DNA from: an uncultured Methylopila sp.
Lineage (GTDB): Bacteria > Pseudomonadota > Alphaproteobacteria > Rhizobiales > Methylopilaceae
DNA: 64,000 nt
Assembly (NCBI GenBank): GCA_902168115.1
Contig: CABHPB010000050.1
Coordinates: forward strand, 1-64,000
Direction: 5' to 3'
Positions 1 to 7,980 of this stretch are shown piece after piece (within the stretch, counting starts at the first letter, position 1; each line of letters starts with the position of its first letter). Under the pieces are notes generated by a model that saw only the letters and a program-made list of their open reading frames with translations, searched no databases and had not been told where the DNA came from. The position numbers and the translations under genes were made by a program.

Positions 1-33
1 TCGTCGGCAGCGTCAGATGTGTATAAGAGACAG
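1..33 (+). other. Illumina Nextera read-1 transposase adapter (contamination)
   Basis: Bases 1-14 and the following 19-base Tn5 mosaic end (AGATGTGTATAAGAGACAG, 15-33) together match the standard Nextera read-1 adapter. This is library sequence left on a contig end and not part of the organism. Any reading frame crossing base 33 is artificial. Genomic sequence starts at base 34. Confidence 0.97.
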
Positions 34-217
34 GGGTGAACAGAGGCGCGTCGCGAAACCCTTCGAGCGTCGCCTTGTCGAGGCCGGCGAGCGGGTTGAG
101 CGCGAGCGCGTCGGCCGTGGCCGCGGCGGCCTCGTCCTCCGGCGCGACCTCCTCCGACTGCGCGGCGGCGATCAGCGCGACCAGCGAAAGCCCTGCGAGA
201 AGAACAGCGCGCCTCAT
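34..217 (-). CDS. T2SS GspN/GspC-like protein, 3' part missing at contig end
   Basis: The start codon at 217 overlaps the gspM stop as ATGA, so it is the next gene of the gspE-L-M operon. About 61 residues are readable: MRRAVLLAGLSLVALIAAA is a signal sequence or membrane anchor, followed by an acidic, Ala-rich linker and then LEGFRDAPLFTP. An 'RPLFSPTRRPP'-like segment after a short linker is typical of the GspC/GspN-type inner-membrane components of T2SS, which link the inner-membrane platform to the secretin. The frame runs into the adapter, so the C-terminal part is unknown. Assignment rests on operon position and this short motif. Confidence 0.6.
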
Positions 218-768
218 GCCGGGAGCTTCCTGTGGCCGCGCACGACGAGCCCGACCCTCAGCGTCGGGTCCTCGGGATTCTCCGCGCCGCCGGAATCGAG
301 CCTGCGGGCCTCGAGCCGCTCGATCGTGAGCAGCGGAAGCCGGGTCTCGAGCCCGTGCAGGACGTCGAGCAGGGCGTCGTTGCGCGCGTCGAAGGTGACG
401 CGCAGCTCGACGCGGCCGTCGTCCGGCGCGTCAGGATCGCGGTCGGTGCCGGGCTCCTGCGTCTCGATGAGACGGGCGTCGGCGCCGGCGACCGCGCCGA
501 CCAGGATCTTCTGCAGCTCCGCCCGCGCGAGCTCGACGCCGTCGCCCTGAAGATAGATCGCGGAGGCGTCGCGCTTGGCGTCCGCGCGGTCGCCGAGCCG
601 CGCGACCCGCCTCTCCAGCGCCTCGACGGTCCGCGCCTGACGATCGGCGAGGTCGGAGGCGTCGCTCGCCTGCAGGAAGCCCAGCACTGCGAAGGCGAGC
701 GCGCCGAGCGGAACCGCGACCGCGAGCGCGCCGGTCGCGACGCGCCGGATGTTGGACGGGCCGCTCAC
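214..768 (-). CDS. gspM: Type II secretion system protein GspM (subtype b)
   Basis: 184 residues. A single N-terminal membrane helix (about residues 12-33, GALAVAVPLGALAFAVLGFL) is followed by a coiled-coil stretch (about 40-65) and a small periplasmic ferredoxin-like domain, the layout of GspM. In T2SS, GspM pairs with GspL in the inner membrane platform and positions the GspE ATPase. It overlaps gspL by 4 bases at its start and the following gspN-like gene by 4 bases at its end, implying translational coupling. Sequence conservation in this family is low, so the call leans on topology and the gspE-L-M-N order. Confidence 0.8.
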   Translation of the reverse strand: MSGPSNIRRVATGALAVAVPLGALAFAVLGFLQASDASDLADRQARTVEALERRVARLGDRADAKRDASAIYLQGDGVELARAELQKILVGAVAGADARLIETQEPGTDRDPDAPDDGRVELRVTFDARNDALLDVLHGLETRLPLLTIERLEARRLDSGGAENPEDPTLRVGLVVRGHRKLPA

Positions 769-1820
769 AGCCCCGCTCCCGCCGCCGGCGCGTTCGGCTG
801 GGGCGGCTCGGGCCGGATGCGCTGGCCGAGGATCTCGAACAGGTCCTTGCCGTCGGGGCCGCGCGTCACGGGGGCCGCGAAACGGGTGTCGCGCATCAGC
901 GCGCTCGCCTCGAGCCGCGCGATCAGGCCGGGCGCGGCGGACGACGCGCCGGCGAGGCGGATGCGGCTCTGGTCGATCTCCATGTCGCGCAGCGCGGTGT
1001 CCTTCGGAAGCGTCCTGGCCAGCCGGTCGATCAGCGTCACCATCGCCGCGTCCGGACGCTTCGCCGCGATGAGGGCGGCCTCACGCGAGCCGGCGCCGGC
1101 GCCGACCGCCGCCTGCAGCGCGCGCCGCGCGGCGGTCGAGCGCGCCTCGATGCTTTCCAGCCGCGCGTTCGCGGAATAGCTCGTCCAGACCGACAGCGCG
1201 AGCAGCGGCAACACGACGAGCGCGGCGACGGCCGCGGCCGTCTTCACCAGCTTGAGCGCCTTGGCGTGCAACCGGTCCTCGGAGCCCCGCCACAGGTCGA
1301 TCGTCAGCGGCTCCGACAGCGGCTCGGCGGCGCTGCCGAGAGCCGTCGGCTCCAGTCCGAGCGCCCTCGCCTTCTGAAGCCACTTGTCGGCGATGTCCCG
1401 GGAGGTCGCGGCGAAGAGAACCCGCAGCTCCCCGCTCTCGGTCTCGCCGGCGACGCGGTAGCCGTAGAGCGCGCGATCGAGCGTCCAGGGCACGAGCTTC
1501 TCGGCGCGGTGCTCCACGATCGGGTCGAGATATTCACGCCCCGCGGCGGGAAGGGCGAGTTCGCGGGTCAGCACGACCGACGCCGGCAGCCGGAGCTCGA
1601 CGATGGCGGCGGCGCGCTTCTTCGTGCCGGCGGGAAGGCGCTTCGGCTCGCCCGCCCCTTGCGCCTCGTAGAGCGCGAGCGCCTCGCCCTCGCCGACGGC
1701 GATGATGCGGCCGCGCGCTCCCGCCTTCTGCGCGAGCGGCGCCGCGAGCGCGACGAGATCGTCGACCGCCGTCCTCCAGGCGCCCGTCAGCGACACGGTA
1801 CTCGAAGCCTCCAGGCTCAT
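765..1820 (-). CDS. gspL: Type II secretion system protein GspL
   Basis: 351 residues. The N-terminal two thirds (to about residue 185) is a cytoplasmic actin-like domain, as in GspL/PilM, that would bind GspE. A membrane helix follows (about 190-212, KTAAAVAALVVLPLLALSVW), then a periplasmic PilN/GspL-type region (about 215-350). It sits 53 bases after gspE and overlaps gspM by ATGA. Its role is to recruit the secretion ATPase to the membrane platform with GspM and GspF. Confidence 0.82.
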   Translation of the reverse strand: MSLEASSTVSLTGAWRTAVDDLVALAAPLAQKAGARGRIIAVGEGEALALYEAQGAGEPKRLPAGTKKRAAAIVELRLPASVVLTRELALPAAGREYLDPIVEHRAEKLVPWTLDRALYGYRVAGETESGELRVLFAATSRDIADKWLQKARALGLEPTALGSAAEPLSEPLTIDLWRGSEDRLHAKALKLVKTAAAVAALVVLPLLALSVWTSYSANARLESIEARSTAARRALQAAVGAGAGSREAALIAAKRPDAAMVTLIDRLARTLPKDTALRDMEIDQSRIRLAGASSAAPGLIARLEASALMRDTRFAAPVTRGPDGKDLFEILGQRIRPEPPQPNAPAAGAGL

Positions 1821-1873
1821 AAATTCGCGCGAGGTTGGTCCGACGCCCGCGCGGGGTCAATCGCCGTCGCGCG

Positions 1874-3556
1874 TCAGCCGGCCGCGCGCAGCACTTCGGC
1901 GACAGTGGTCATGCCTCGGCCGGCCTTGGCGAGGCCGTCCTCGATCATCGTGGTGAGGCCCGACTTGCGGGCGCTGGCGAGCAGCAGCGTCGGGTCCGGC
2001 TTCTCGCGGATCAGCCGGCGCAGCTCGTCGTCGACGCGCATCGCCTCGAACACGCCGATGCGCCCGCGATAGCCGGTGTGCCCGCAGGCCGCGCAGCCCT
2101 TCGCAGAATGAAAATGCGACGCCGGATCGAGCCTGAGGCCGCGTTCGGCGACGAGCTTGCGCGCAGCTTCGTCCTCGCGCGGATCGGGCGCCTTGCAGCG
2201 CTCGCAGAGGCGGCGCACGAGGCGCTGGCCGAGCACGCCGCGCAGCGAGGCCGCGATCAGATACGGCTCCACGCCCATGTCGGCGAGACGCACGATCGCG
2301 TCCGTGGCGGAGTTCGTGTGCAGCGTCGTCAGCACCAGATGGCCGGTGAGCGCTGCCTGCGCGCCGACGGCGGCCGTCTCCTGGTCGCGCATCTCGCCGA
2401 CCATGATGATGTCGGGGTCGTGGCGCAGGAACGAGCGCAGCGCGTTCGCGAAGTTGAGGCCGATCGCCGGCTTGATCTGGGTCTGGTGGACGCCTGGCAG
2501 CTGGTACTCGATCGGATCCTCGACGGTGACGATCTTGCGCGTGGGGTCGTTCAAGAGCTGCATCGCAGTGGCGAGGGTCGTCGTCTTGCCCGAGCCGGTC
2601 GGGCCGGTGACGATGACGATGCCGTGCGGCTCCGCCAGCAGCTCCTTGAAGACACGCAGATCGCGGCCGGTGAGGCCGATGCGCTCGAACTCCAGCAGCT
2701 TGGAATCCTTGAGCAGGATGCGCAGCACGGCGGTCTCGCCGTACATGGTCGGCATGGTCGCGACGCGCAGGTCCGCCTCGACGCGGCCGATGAAGACGTT
2801 GGCGCGCCCGTCCTGCGGCAGGCGGCGCTCGGCGATGTCGAGGCTCGCGAGAATTTTTACGCGCGACAACACCGCGGGGGCGAGGTGTTTCGGCGCGACC
2901 TGCTCGGTGCGGAGCTGGCCGTCGACGCGCAGCCGGACGCGCAGCTCGTCGCGGCCGGTCTCGATATGGATGTCGGTCGCGCCGAGGTCGATCGCGCGCT
3001 CCATCAACTGATCGACGAGCCGGACCACCGGGGCGCCGCGCGCAAGGTCCTTCAGGGCCTCGACGGTCTCTTCGGACTGGCCGGCGGGCGCGTCGGTCGG
3101 CGAGCGGGGCCGCAGGTCCGGGGCGGCCTGCTCGAACAGCAGGTCGATCTCCTCGAAGGAGACGACGACGAGCTGCGGGGTGACGCCGAGCGCGAGCCGA
3201 ACCGCGTCGAGACCCTCGGCGGCGGCGGGATCGGCGACGGCGAGGGCGACCGAGCCGTCGAGCTCGAACGGGTAGGCGAAAGCCTCGCGCAGGAAGCCGC
3301 GCGACAGGCCCTCGAGCCGGGGCGGGGCCGCGGCGACGTCGGCGAAGCTCATCCGGGGCAGCGCGTTCAGCGCGGCGAGCGCGTCGGCGAGATCGGGGGC
3401 CGGGACCGCGCCCGCCCGCCAGAGCGCCTCGGCCTCCCCTGCGCCGTCGATCCGCGCGTCGGGGCTGGCCCGCTCCGCGAGGGGCGCGTCGAGCGCGACC
3501 CCCAGCCGCGTCAGGCGTCCGGCGAGGCTGGAGGCGATGGGAAGCGGAGCGTTCAT
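1874..3556 (-). CDS. gspE: Type II secretion ATPase GspE
   Basis: 560 residues, usual length. The N-terminal GspE_N domain (about 60-150) is followed by the hexameric ATPase core with Walker A GPTGSGKTTTL (about 316-326), the Asp-box region, the Walker B stretch DPDIIMVGEMRD (about 378-389) and His-box HLVLTTLHTN. A tetracysteine zinc site is seen as CERC (about 449) and CAAC (about 486), a mark of GspE/PilB proteins. It powers pseudopilus assembly from the cytoplasmic face through GspL. First gene of the minus-strand operon E-L-M-N. Confidence 0.95.
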   Translation of the reverse strand: MNAPLPIASSLAGRLTRLGVALDAPLAERASPDARIDGAGEAEALWRAGAVPAPDLADALAALNALPRMSFADVAAAPPRLEGLSRGFLREAFAYPFELDGSVALAVADPAAAEGLDAVRLALGVTPQLVVVSFEEIDLLFEQAAPDLRPRSPTDAPAGQSEETVEALKDLARGAPVVRLVDQLMERAIDLGATDIHIETGRDELRVRLRVDGQLRTEQVAPKHLAPAVLSRVKILASLDIAERRLPQDGRANVFIGRVEADLRVATMPTMYGETAVLRILLKDSKLLEFERIGLTGRDLRVFKELLAEPHGIVIVTGPTGSGKTTTLATAMQLLNDPTRKIVTVEDPIEYQLPGVHQTQIKPAIGLNFANALRSFLRHDPDIIMVGEMRDQETAAVGAQAALTGHLVLTTLHTNSATDAIVRLADMGVEPYLIAASLRGVLGQRLVRRLCERCKAPDPREDEAARKLVAERGLRLDPASHFHSAKGCAACGHTGYRGRIGVFEAMRVDDELRRLIREKPDPTLLLASARKSGLTTMIEDGLAKAGRGMTTVAEVLRAAG

Positions 3557-3620
3557 AAAGCGGCGATCTGCTTGGACTTGCGAAAGATCATAGCCGCTAA
3601 GACCTTTCAGACAAAATGAA

Positions 3621-3646
3621 CGCGCGCCGGCCTGGGCCGGCGCGCG
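3621..3646 (-). terminator. GC-rich hairpin after the HbpS-like gene
   Basis: A perfect 12-bp inverted repeat (CGCGCGCCGGCC and its complement, 2-base spacer) lies 19 bases past the stop of the 3665-4369 gene. The transcript continues into TTCATTTTGTC, only a weak U-tract. It would separate that gene from the gspE operon downstream on the same strand. Confidence 0.6.
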
Positions 3647-3664
3647 CCGTGCGGGCGTCCGCCC

Positions 3665-4369
3665 TTACTGTGTGACCCCCTGCGTGCCGGAGTCGTTCGG
3701 GCAATGCGGATGCCCGTTGACGTTGTCGAAGGTGAGCGTGTCGCTGCCTTCGCTCGGGGCGAGCTTGAGCCTCAGGCGCGTCCGCCAGGCCGTGGAATGG
3801 TCGGCGCAGGCGGTGTCGCCGGACAGGCCGAGGCCGCCGATCGCGGACTTGCCGCTATAGAGGCCGAGCCCGCCGCCGAAGGTGATCGTGCCGCCGAGGC
3901 GCTTGCCGAGCATCGGGTCCTTGTCGGTGCCGAACTTGGCGAAGCCGCCGTCATAGATCGTGGCGGCGTCGAGCGGGTTGCCGAAGGCAAGGCCGAACAG
4001 CGGATTGCCGCCGCTCGGGCTGCCCTGCACCCACGGATAGAGCATGGCGGACGAGATTGGAGCGCTGTCGAGCGACAGGCCGTTGGCGGTGAAGGCCTTG
4101 GCCGCCGCGATCTGACGGCTCAGCAGCCACTGGCTGTCGGCGCCGTCGCCGGAATAGGCGACGGCGCAGATCACGCCCGTCCGGTCGACCACCACCGCCC
4201 AGTAATGGTTGTTCAGGCCGGTCGAGTCGGCTTCGTCGGCCTTGATCAGCGCCTTTTTCAGATCGGCGCTCGAGACGGGGCATTCAGCCGGCGCGGCGGC
4301 CATCGCCGGCGCCGCGGCCAGTCCGACGAACGCTGCAAGCGCCGCCGCTCCCAGAACGGAAACTCTCAT
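3665..4369 (-). CDS. Secreted HbpS/GlcG-like heme-binding family protein
   Basis: 234 residues. A clear signal peptide (MRVSVLGAAALAAFVGLAAA, cleavage near APAMAAAPAE) is followed by a domain that resembles the HbpS/GlcG family (Haem_degrading, PF03928): ALIKADE... VVVDRTGVICAVAYSGD... and glycine-rich repeats. Four cysteines remain in the mature protein, suggesting disulfides formed in the periplasm. An in-frame ATG lies 6 bases upstream, but AAGGGG sits 6 bases before the ATG at 4369, which therefore fits better. It lies between the two divergent T2SS operons, so it could be a T2SS exoprotein; that is inference from position. Family call is by pattern only. Confidence 0.6.
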   Translation of the reverse strand: MRVSVLGAAALAAFVGLAAAPAMAAAPAECPVSSADLKKALIKADEADSTGLNNHYWAVVVDRTGVICAVAYSGDGADSQWLLSRQIAAAKAFTANGLSLDSAPISSAMLYPWVQGSPSGGNPLFGLAFGNPLDAATIYDGGFAKFGTDKDPMLGKRLGGTITFGGGLGLYSGKSAIGGLGLSGDTACADHSTAWRTRLRLKLAPSEGSDTLTFDNVNGHPHCPNDSGTQGVTQ

Positions 4370-4375
4370 GCTCAT

Positions 4376-5093
4376 CCCCTTGTTTTCGTTGAGATCCGCG
4401 CATGCGCCCTCGAAGCGGACGCTTCGGGGGCCGCGCGATGCGGTCGGATGCCGTTTCTGATGACGCCAAGCACGCAAGACGCGTCCCGGACGCGGACCGT
4501 CCTGCCCGCCGCTCCCGGACGCGCCGACAACTCACGCCCGCCAAAGAACGCTGTCAACAACTATAAAGTCATCGATTGCAAAGAAGCTTTGAATTTGGCG
4601 CATACGAAAGAAAACAAGATGTACGAATACGTACGTTGTTTTACGGACCCTGTGTCGGCTCCTTGATCCGGCCTGTGGCCGCTGCGCATCATCGCAACGT
4701 GTTCCGCGACTTGCGACGCGACGCGAAAAGCGCGGCGCCGGCCGTTGTGATGATCTGCCGGCAGATGAACCGGCGGGGCCCCCGCGCGAGCCCCCGATCC
4801 GATGTCCGGCGAGAGACTAACAACAGCAAGATCTGGCGGCAGCAGGTCCCAAATCCAGTCTTTCCTCGCGTGGTATCCTAATAATTAGTTTAAATGCGCT
4901 ACATTATGGTTTACGTAATATTAAAGTAAACAATTCGATGACGATACGAAACTCATTTCATTAGAGCTGTATGACAGATTAATCAAATATTAACCATGAT
5001 GACGGATGCAGTGGGCGTTTGACATTTGCCACGAGCAAGCATCCAATGCCGTTCCGGGCTTGGGGAAAGCTTGGGTCGATCGGGGTTCAAGTG
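4376..5093. promoter_or_regulatory. AT-rich regulatory region upstream of gspD
   Basis: About 720 bases without a convincing gene. From 4555 to 4640 and again from 4870 to 5010 the sequence is far richer in A and T than its surroundings. It holds an inverted repeat GTTTAC-N11-GTAAAC (4909-4931), an 8-base palindrome ACGTACGT (4629-4636) and a CtrA-like box (4979-4993). It probably carries promoters for gspD to the right and the HbpS-like gene to the left. A 101-codon open frame at 4576-4881 has no coding character. Confidence 0.6.
4979..4993. promoter_or_regulatory. CtrA-like box upstream of gspD
   Basis: TTAA-N7-TTAACC (TTAA at 4979-4982 and 4990-4993), a full match to the consensus of the alphaproteobacterial cell-cycle regulator CtrA. 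It lies about 100 bases before the gspD start in an AT-rich stretch where a promoter is expected. Chance matches to TTAA pairs are less rare in AT-rich DNA, so binding is inference. Confidence 0.5.
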
Positions 5094-7400
5094 ATGAAAG
5101 CGGCTCGTTTTCTGGGCGTCGGCGCCTGTATCGCCGTCCTGGCCGCCTGCGCGACGAGCGAGGAACAGGGCCCCCGTCCGTCGCTGCTGAACACGGGCCT
5201 GTTCTCGGACGTCTCAGCCAAGAAAGGGCGGTCGGACATCGGTCGGGATGGCGCGCTCGCGATGTCGGTCTCGAATTCGGCCGAGGCCTCGACCGTGGTC
5301 GGCGACGCCGCGACCGGTCCGATCAAGCGGGTCGCCTTCGTGAACGAGGAGGGCGAGGACGACGCCCCGGCGCCCGGCGCCGCGGCCGGAGCCAGCTATC
5401 GCCTCAACTTCGAGAACGCCGACATCCGGCAGGTCGTCCAGGCCGTGCTCGGCGAGACGCTGAAGCTCAACTACACCATGACCGAGGACGTCTCCGGCAA
5501 GGTGACGATCTCCTCGCCGCGCGCATTGACAGGCCAGGAGCTGCTCGCCGCGCTCGAATCCTCGCTGAACGCCAACGGCTTCTCCATGACGAAGGCGGCC
5601 GGCGGCTACCGCATCGCGCCGACCGCGGTCGGCGGCGGCGTGGTGGACACGCCGTTCGCGACGCAGCCGAGCTACGGCGTGTCGGTCGTGCCGCTGCGCC
5701 ACGTCTCGGCGAACACCATGGGCAAGCTCGTCGCCGGCTTCGTCGCCGAGAACGACGGGCTGCGGGTCGACGCCGCGCGCAACGCCATGGTCATCCGCGG
5801 CCCGGGCCAGAAGCGGCAGGAGGCGGTCGACGCCATCATGTCGTTCGACGCCGACTGGATGCAGAACCAGGCCGTCGGCATCTACGAGGTGCGCCGCGCC
5901 CAGCCGGACGCCGTCGTCACCGAGCTCAACCGCGTGTTCGACGCCGACATGAAGAACGGCGCCGCCGGCAGCGTCATCCAGTTCAAGCCGATCTCCCGGC
6001 TGCGCGCCGTGATGGTCGTCACCAAGAACCCGCAGCTCCTGAAGCGCGCGGAGACCTGGGTGCGCCGTCTCGACCGCGACACCACGAGCGGCGCCGAAAA
6101 CGTCTTCGTCTACAAGGCGCGCTACCGAGACGCCAAGGAGCTGGCGCGGATCGTCACGCAGCTGTTCCGGGCGGGCGGCGACGCCAACGCGATCGCCTCG
6201 CGCACCTCGAACGCGACGCCTGCGGCGACGCCCACCGGCATCGGCGAGAACAGCAGCACGCCCAACACCGGCTCGGGCTCGTCGGGTTCGTCCTCGTCCT
6301 CCTCCTCGTCATCGTTCAACCGGTCTTCCTTCGGGCAGAGCCAGACCCCGGGCCAGAGCGGGAGCGGCCAGCAGTCGTCCTTCGGCAACCCGAACTTCGA
6401 CGGCCAGAGCGGGAGCGGGGACCAGTCCGGCTCGGACAGCTCCGGCAGCGGCGACTCGATCGACCTGACGTCGCAGGCGGCGGCGCAGAAGTCGAACATA
6501 CTCGTAAGCGCGGACCCGGCGAACAACGCCGTCGTGGTCTACGCCGACGGCTACACCTACCAGAAGGTGCTCGCGGCGCTCCGGCAGCTGGACACCGCGC
6601 CGCTGCAGGTCGCGATCCAGGCGACGATCGCCGAGGTGACCCTCAACGATCAGATGAAGCAGGGCGTGCAGTACTTCGTGGAGTCGCACTCGCTCGGCCT
6701 CGGCAACGACAACGGCTCGTTCCGGCTGCTGAACGGAACGGCCAAGGCGCTCACCAAGGCGACCACCGGTTTCAGCATCGCGCTTGGCTCGAACTCGAGC
6801 CCCGACGTCGTCATCCAGGCGCTCGACCAGGTGACCGACGTCGAAGTGCTGTCCTCGCCCTCGCTCGTCGTCGCCGAAAACCAGCCGGCCAACTTCCAGG
6901 TCGGCGACGAGGTGCCGGTGCAGACGGCGCAGCAGAGCAGCGCGATCACCGGCCTGCAGAACAGCTTCGAGTACAAGGACACCGGCGTGATCCTGAACGT
7001 CACGCCGCGCATCGGCACCAACGACGCGGTGACGATGCAGATCGAGCAGGAGATCTCCGCCGTCTCCGGCCAGACCGCGAACTCGCTGACGCCGACGATC
7101 TCCAAGCGTCGCGTCGCGAGCAACATCTCGGTCACCAGCGGCCAGACCGTGCTGCTCGCGGGCCTCATCAGCAAGCGGGACGAGCGCCGCAAGAGCGGAA
7201 TCCCCGGCCTCGGCGACCTGCCGGGCGTCGGCGGCCTGTTCTCGACGCGCGAGCACAACAAGAATCGCACCGAGCTGGTCGTCTTCATCAAGCCGGTCGT
7301 GATCCGCTCCGGCGAGGACGCGTCCTCGGTCGCGAATGAGTTCCGCTCGCGCCTGCTGGTCAGCAATGGCGGCTCGATCCGGACCAACTACACGAAGTGA
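5094..7400 (+). CDS. gspD: Type II secretion outer-membrane secretin GspD
   Basis: 768 residues from the ATG at 5094, chosen because it yields a lipoprotein signal MKAARFLGVGACIAVLAAC with lipobox LAAC; GGGG lies 8 bases upstream. Upstream in-frame ATGs give no signal peptide. Domains: N0 (about 101-165), N1-N3 repeats to about 480, interrupted by a Ser/Gly/Gln-rich low-complexity insert (about 393-456), then the secretin core with VPVQT (about 610) and the conserved ending GIPGLGDLPGVGGLF. It forms the outer-membrane channel. An acylated secretin could reach the outer membrane without a separate pilotin. First gene of the plus-strand operon. Confidence 0.94.
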   Translation: MKAARFLGVGACIAVLAACATSEEQGPRPSLLNTGLFSDVSAKKGRSDIGRDGALAMSVSNSAEASTVVGDAATGPIKRVAFVNEEGEDDAPAPGAAAGASYRLNFENADIRQVVQAVLGETLKLNYTMTEDVSGKVTISSPRALTGQELLAALESSLNANGFSMTKAAGGYRIAPTAVGGGVVDTPFATQPSYGVSVVPLRHVSANTMGKLVAGFVAENDGLRVDAARNAMVIRGPGQKRQEAVDAIMSFDADWMQNQAVGIYEVRRAQPDAVVTELNRVFDADMKNGAAGSVIQFKPISRLRAVMVVTKNPQLLKRAETWVRRLDRDTTSGAENVFVYKARYRDAKELARIVTQLFRAGGDANAIASRTSNATPAATPTGIGENSSTPNTGSGSSGSSSSSSSSSFNRSSFGQSQTPGQSGSGQQSSFGNPNFDGQSGSGDQSGSDSSGSGDSIDLTSQAAAQKSNILVSADPANNAVVVYADGYTYQKVLAALRQLDTAPLQVAIQATIAEVTLNDQMKQGVQYFVESHSLGLGNDNGSFRLLNGTAKALTKATTGFSIALGSNSSPDVVIQALDQVTDVEVLSSPSLVVAENQPANFQVGDEVPVQTAQQSSAITGLQNSFEYKDTGVILNVTPRIGTNDAVTMQIEQEISAVSGQTANSLTPTISKRRVASNISVTSGQTVLLAGLISKRDERRKSGIPGLGDLPGVGGLFSTREHNKNRTELVVFIKPVVIRSGEDASSVANEFRSRLLVSNGGSIRTNYTK

Positions 7401-7413
7401 CGCGCCGCCCGCG

Positions 7414-7971
7414 ATGTCCCGAGAGGCGTATCTCGAGGCCGGCGGCGCGGCCGCCGCGCTCGGCGCGGGCGCGCTGATCGCGCTGAAGCCGTCATCCGGC
7501 GCGATCCTCGCTCCGCTCGCGCTCGCCTTCGCGGTCGGCTGGATCGCCTGGAGGGACGCCCGCGAGTTCATCATTCCGGACGGCGCGGCCGTCGCCCTTG
7601 CGGCGCTCGCGCTCGGGACGCGGCTCGCCGCCGAGGGCCTCGGCTGGAGCGTCGCGCTGGTCGCGATCGGCGACGGACTCGCCTGCGGCGGCGCGCTCTG
7701 GGCGATCCGCGAGGTCTACTACCGGCTGCGCGGCCATGACGGCCTCGGCTTCGGCGACGTGAAGCTCGCGGCGGGGGCGGGGATCCTCGTCGGGCCGACG
7801 GGCTTTGCGGTCGCGGTGCTCGCCGCTTCGCTCGCCGGCCTTGCGATCGTCGCCTTGCGCGCGGGAACCGGATCGCGCCTCGACGGCGCCTCCCGCATCC
7901 CGCTCGGCGCGCTGCTCGCGCCCTCGACGCTCGGCGTCTGGGCGCTGGGCCTCGGCGCGGTCCCGATCTAG
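7414..7971 (+). CDS. gspO: Short A24 prepilin peptidase (GspO-like)
   Basis: 185 residues from the ATG at 7414, 13 bases after gspD. It is a polytopic membrane protein with the two aspartates of A24 aspartic peptidases: DAREFIIPD near residue 50 and GFGD in HDGLGFGDVKLAAG near residue 112. It lacks the N-terminal cytoplasmic methyltransferase domain with the zinc-binding cysteines of full-length GspO/PilD, so it resembles the short CpaA/TadV type. It should cleave the leader peptides of the pseudopilins GspG-K encoded just downstream; whether these are N-methylated is unclear. Confidence 0.8.
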   Translation: MSREAYLEAGGAAAALGAGALIALKPSSGAILAPLALAFAVGWIAWRDAREFIIPDGAAVALAALALGTRLAAEGLGWSVALVAIGDGLACGGALWAIREVYYRLRGHDGLGFGDVKLAAGAGILVGPTGFAVAVLAASLAGLAIVALRAGTGSRLDGASRIPLGALLAPSTLGVWALGLGAVPI

Positions 7972-7980
7972 GCTCGGGGG

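Noticed and set aside
1835-3619. 594-codon plus-strand frame over gspE
   Set aside because: Antisense shadow of gspE; GC-rich DNA removes stop codons, the translation is Arg/Ala/Asp-rich and has no domain.
4576-4881. 101-codon frame in the gspD upstream region
   Set aside because: No ribosome site, no hydrophobic or domain pattern, and it crosses the AT-rich regulatory sequence.
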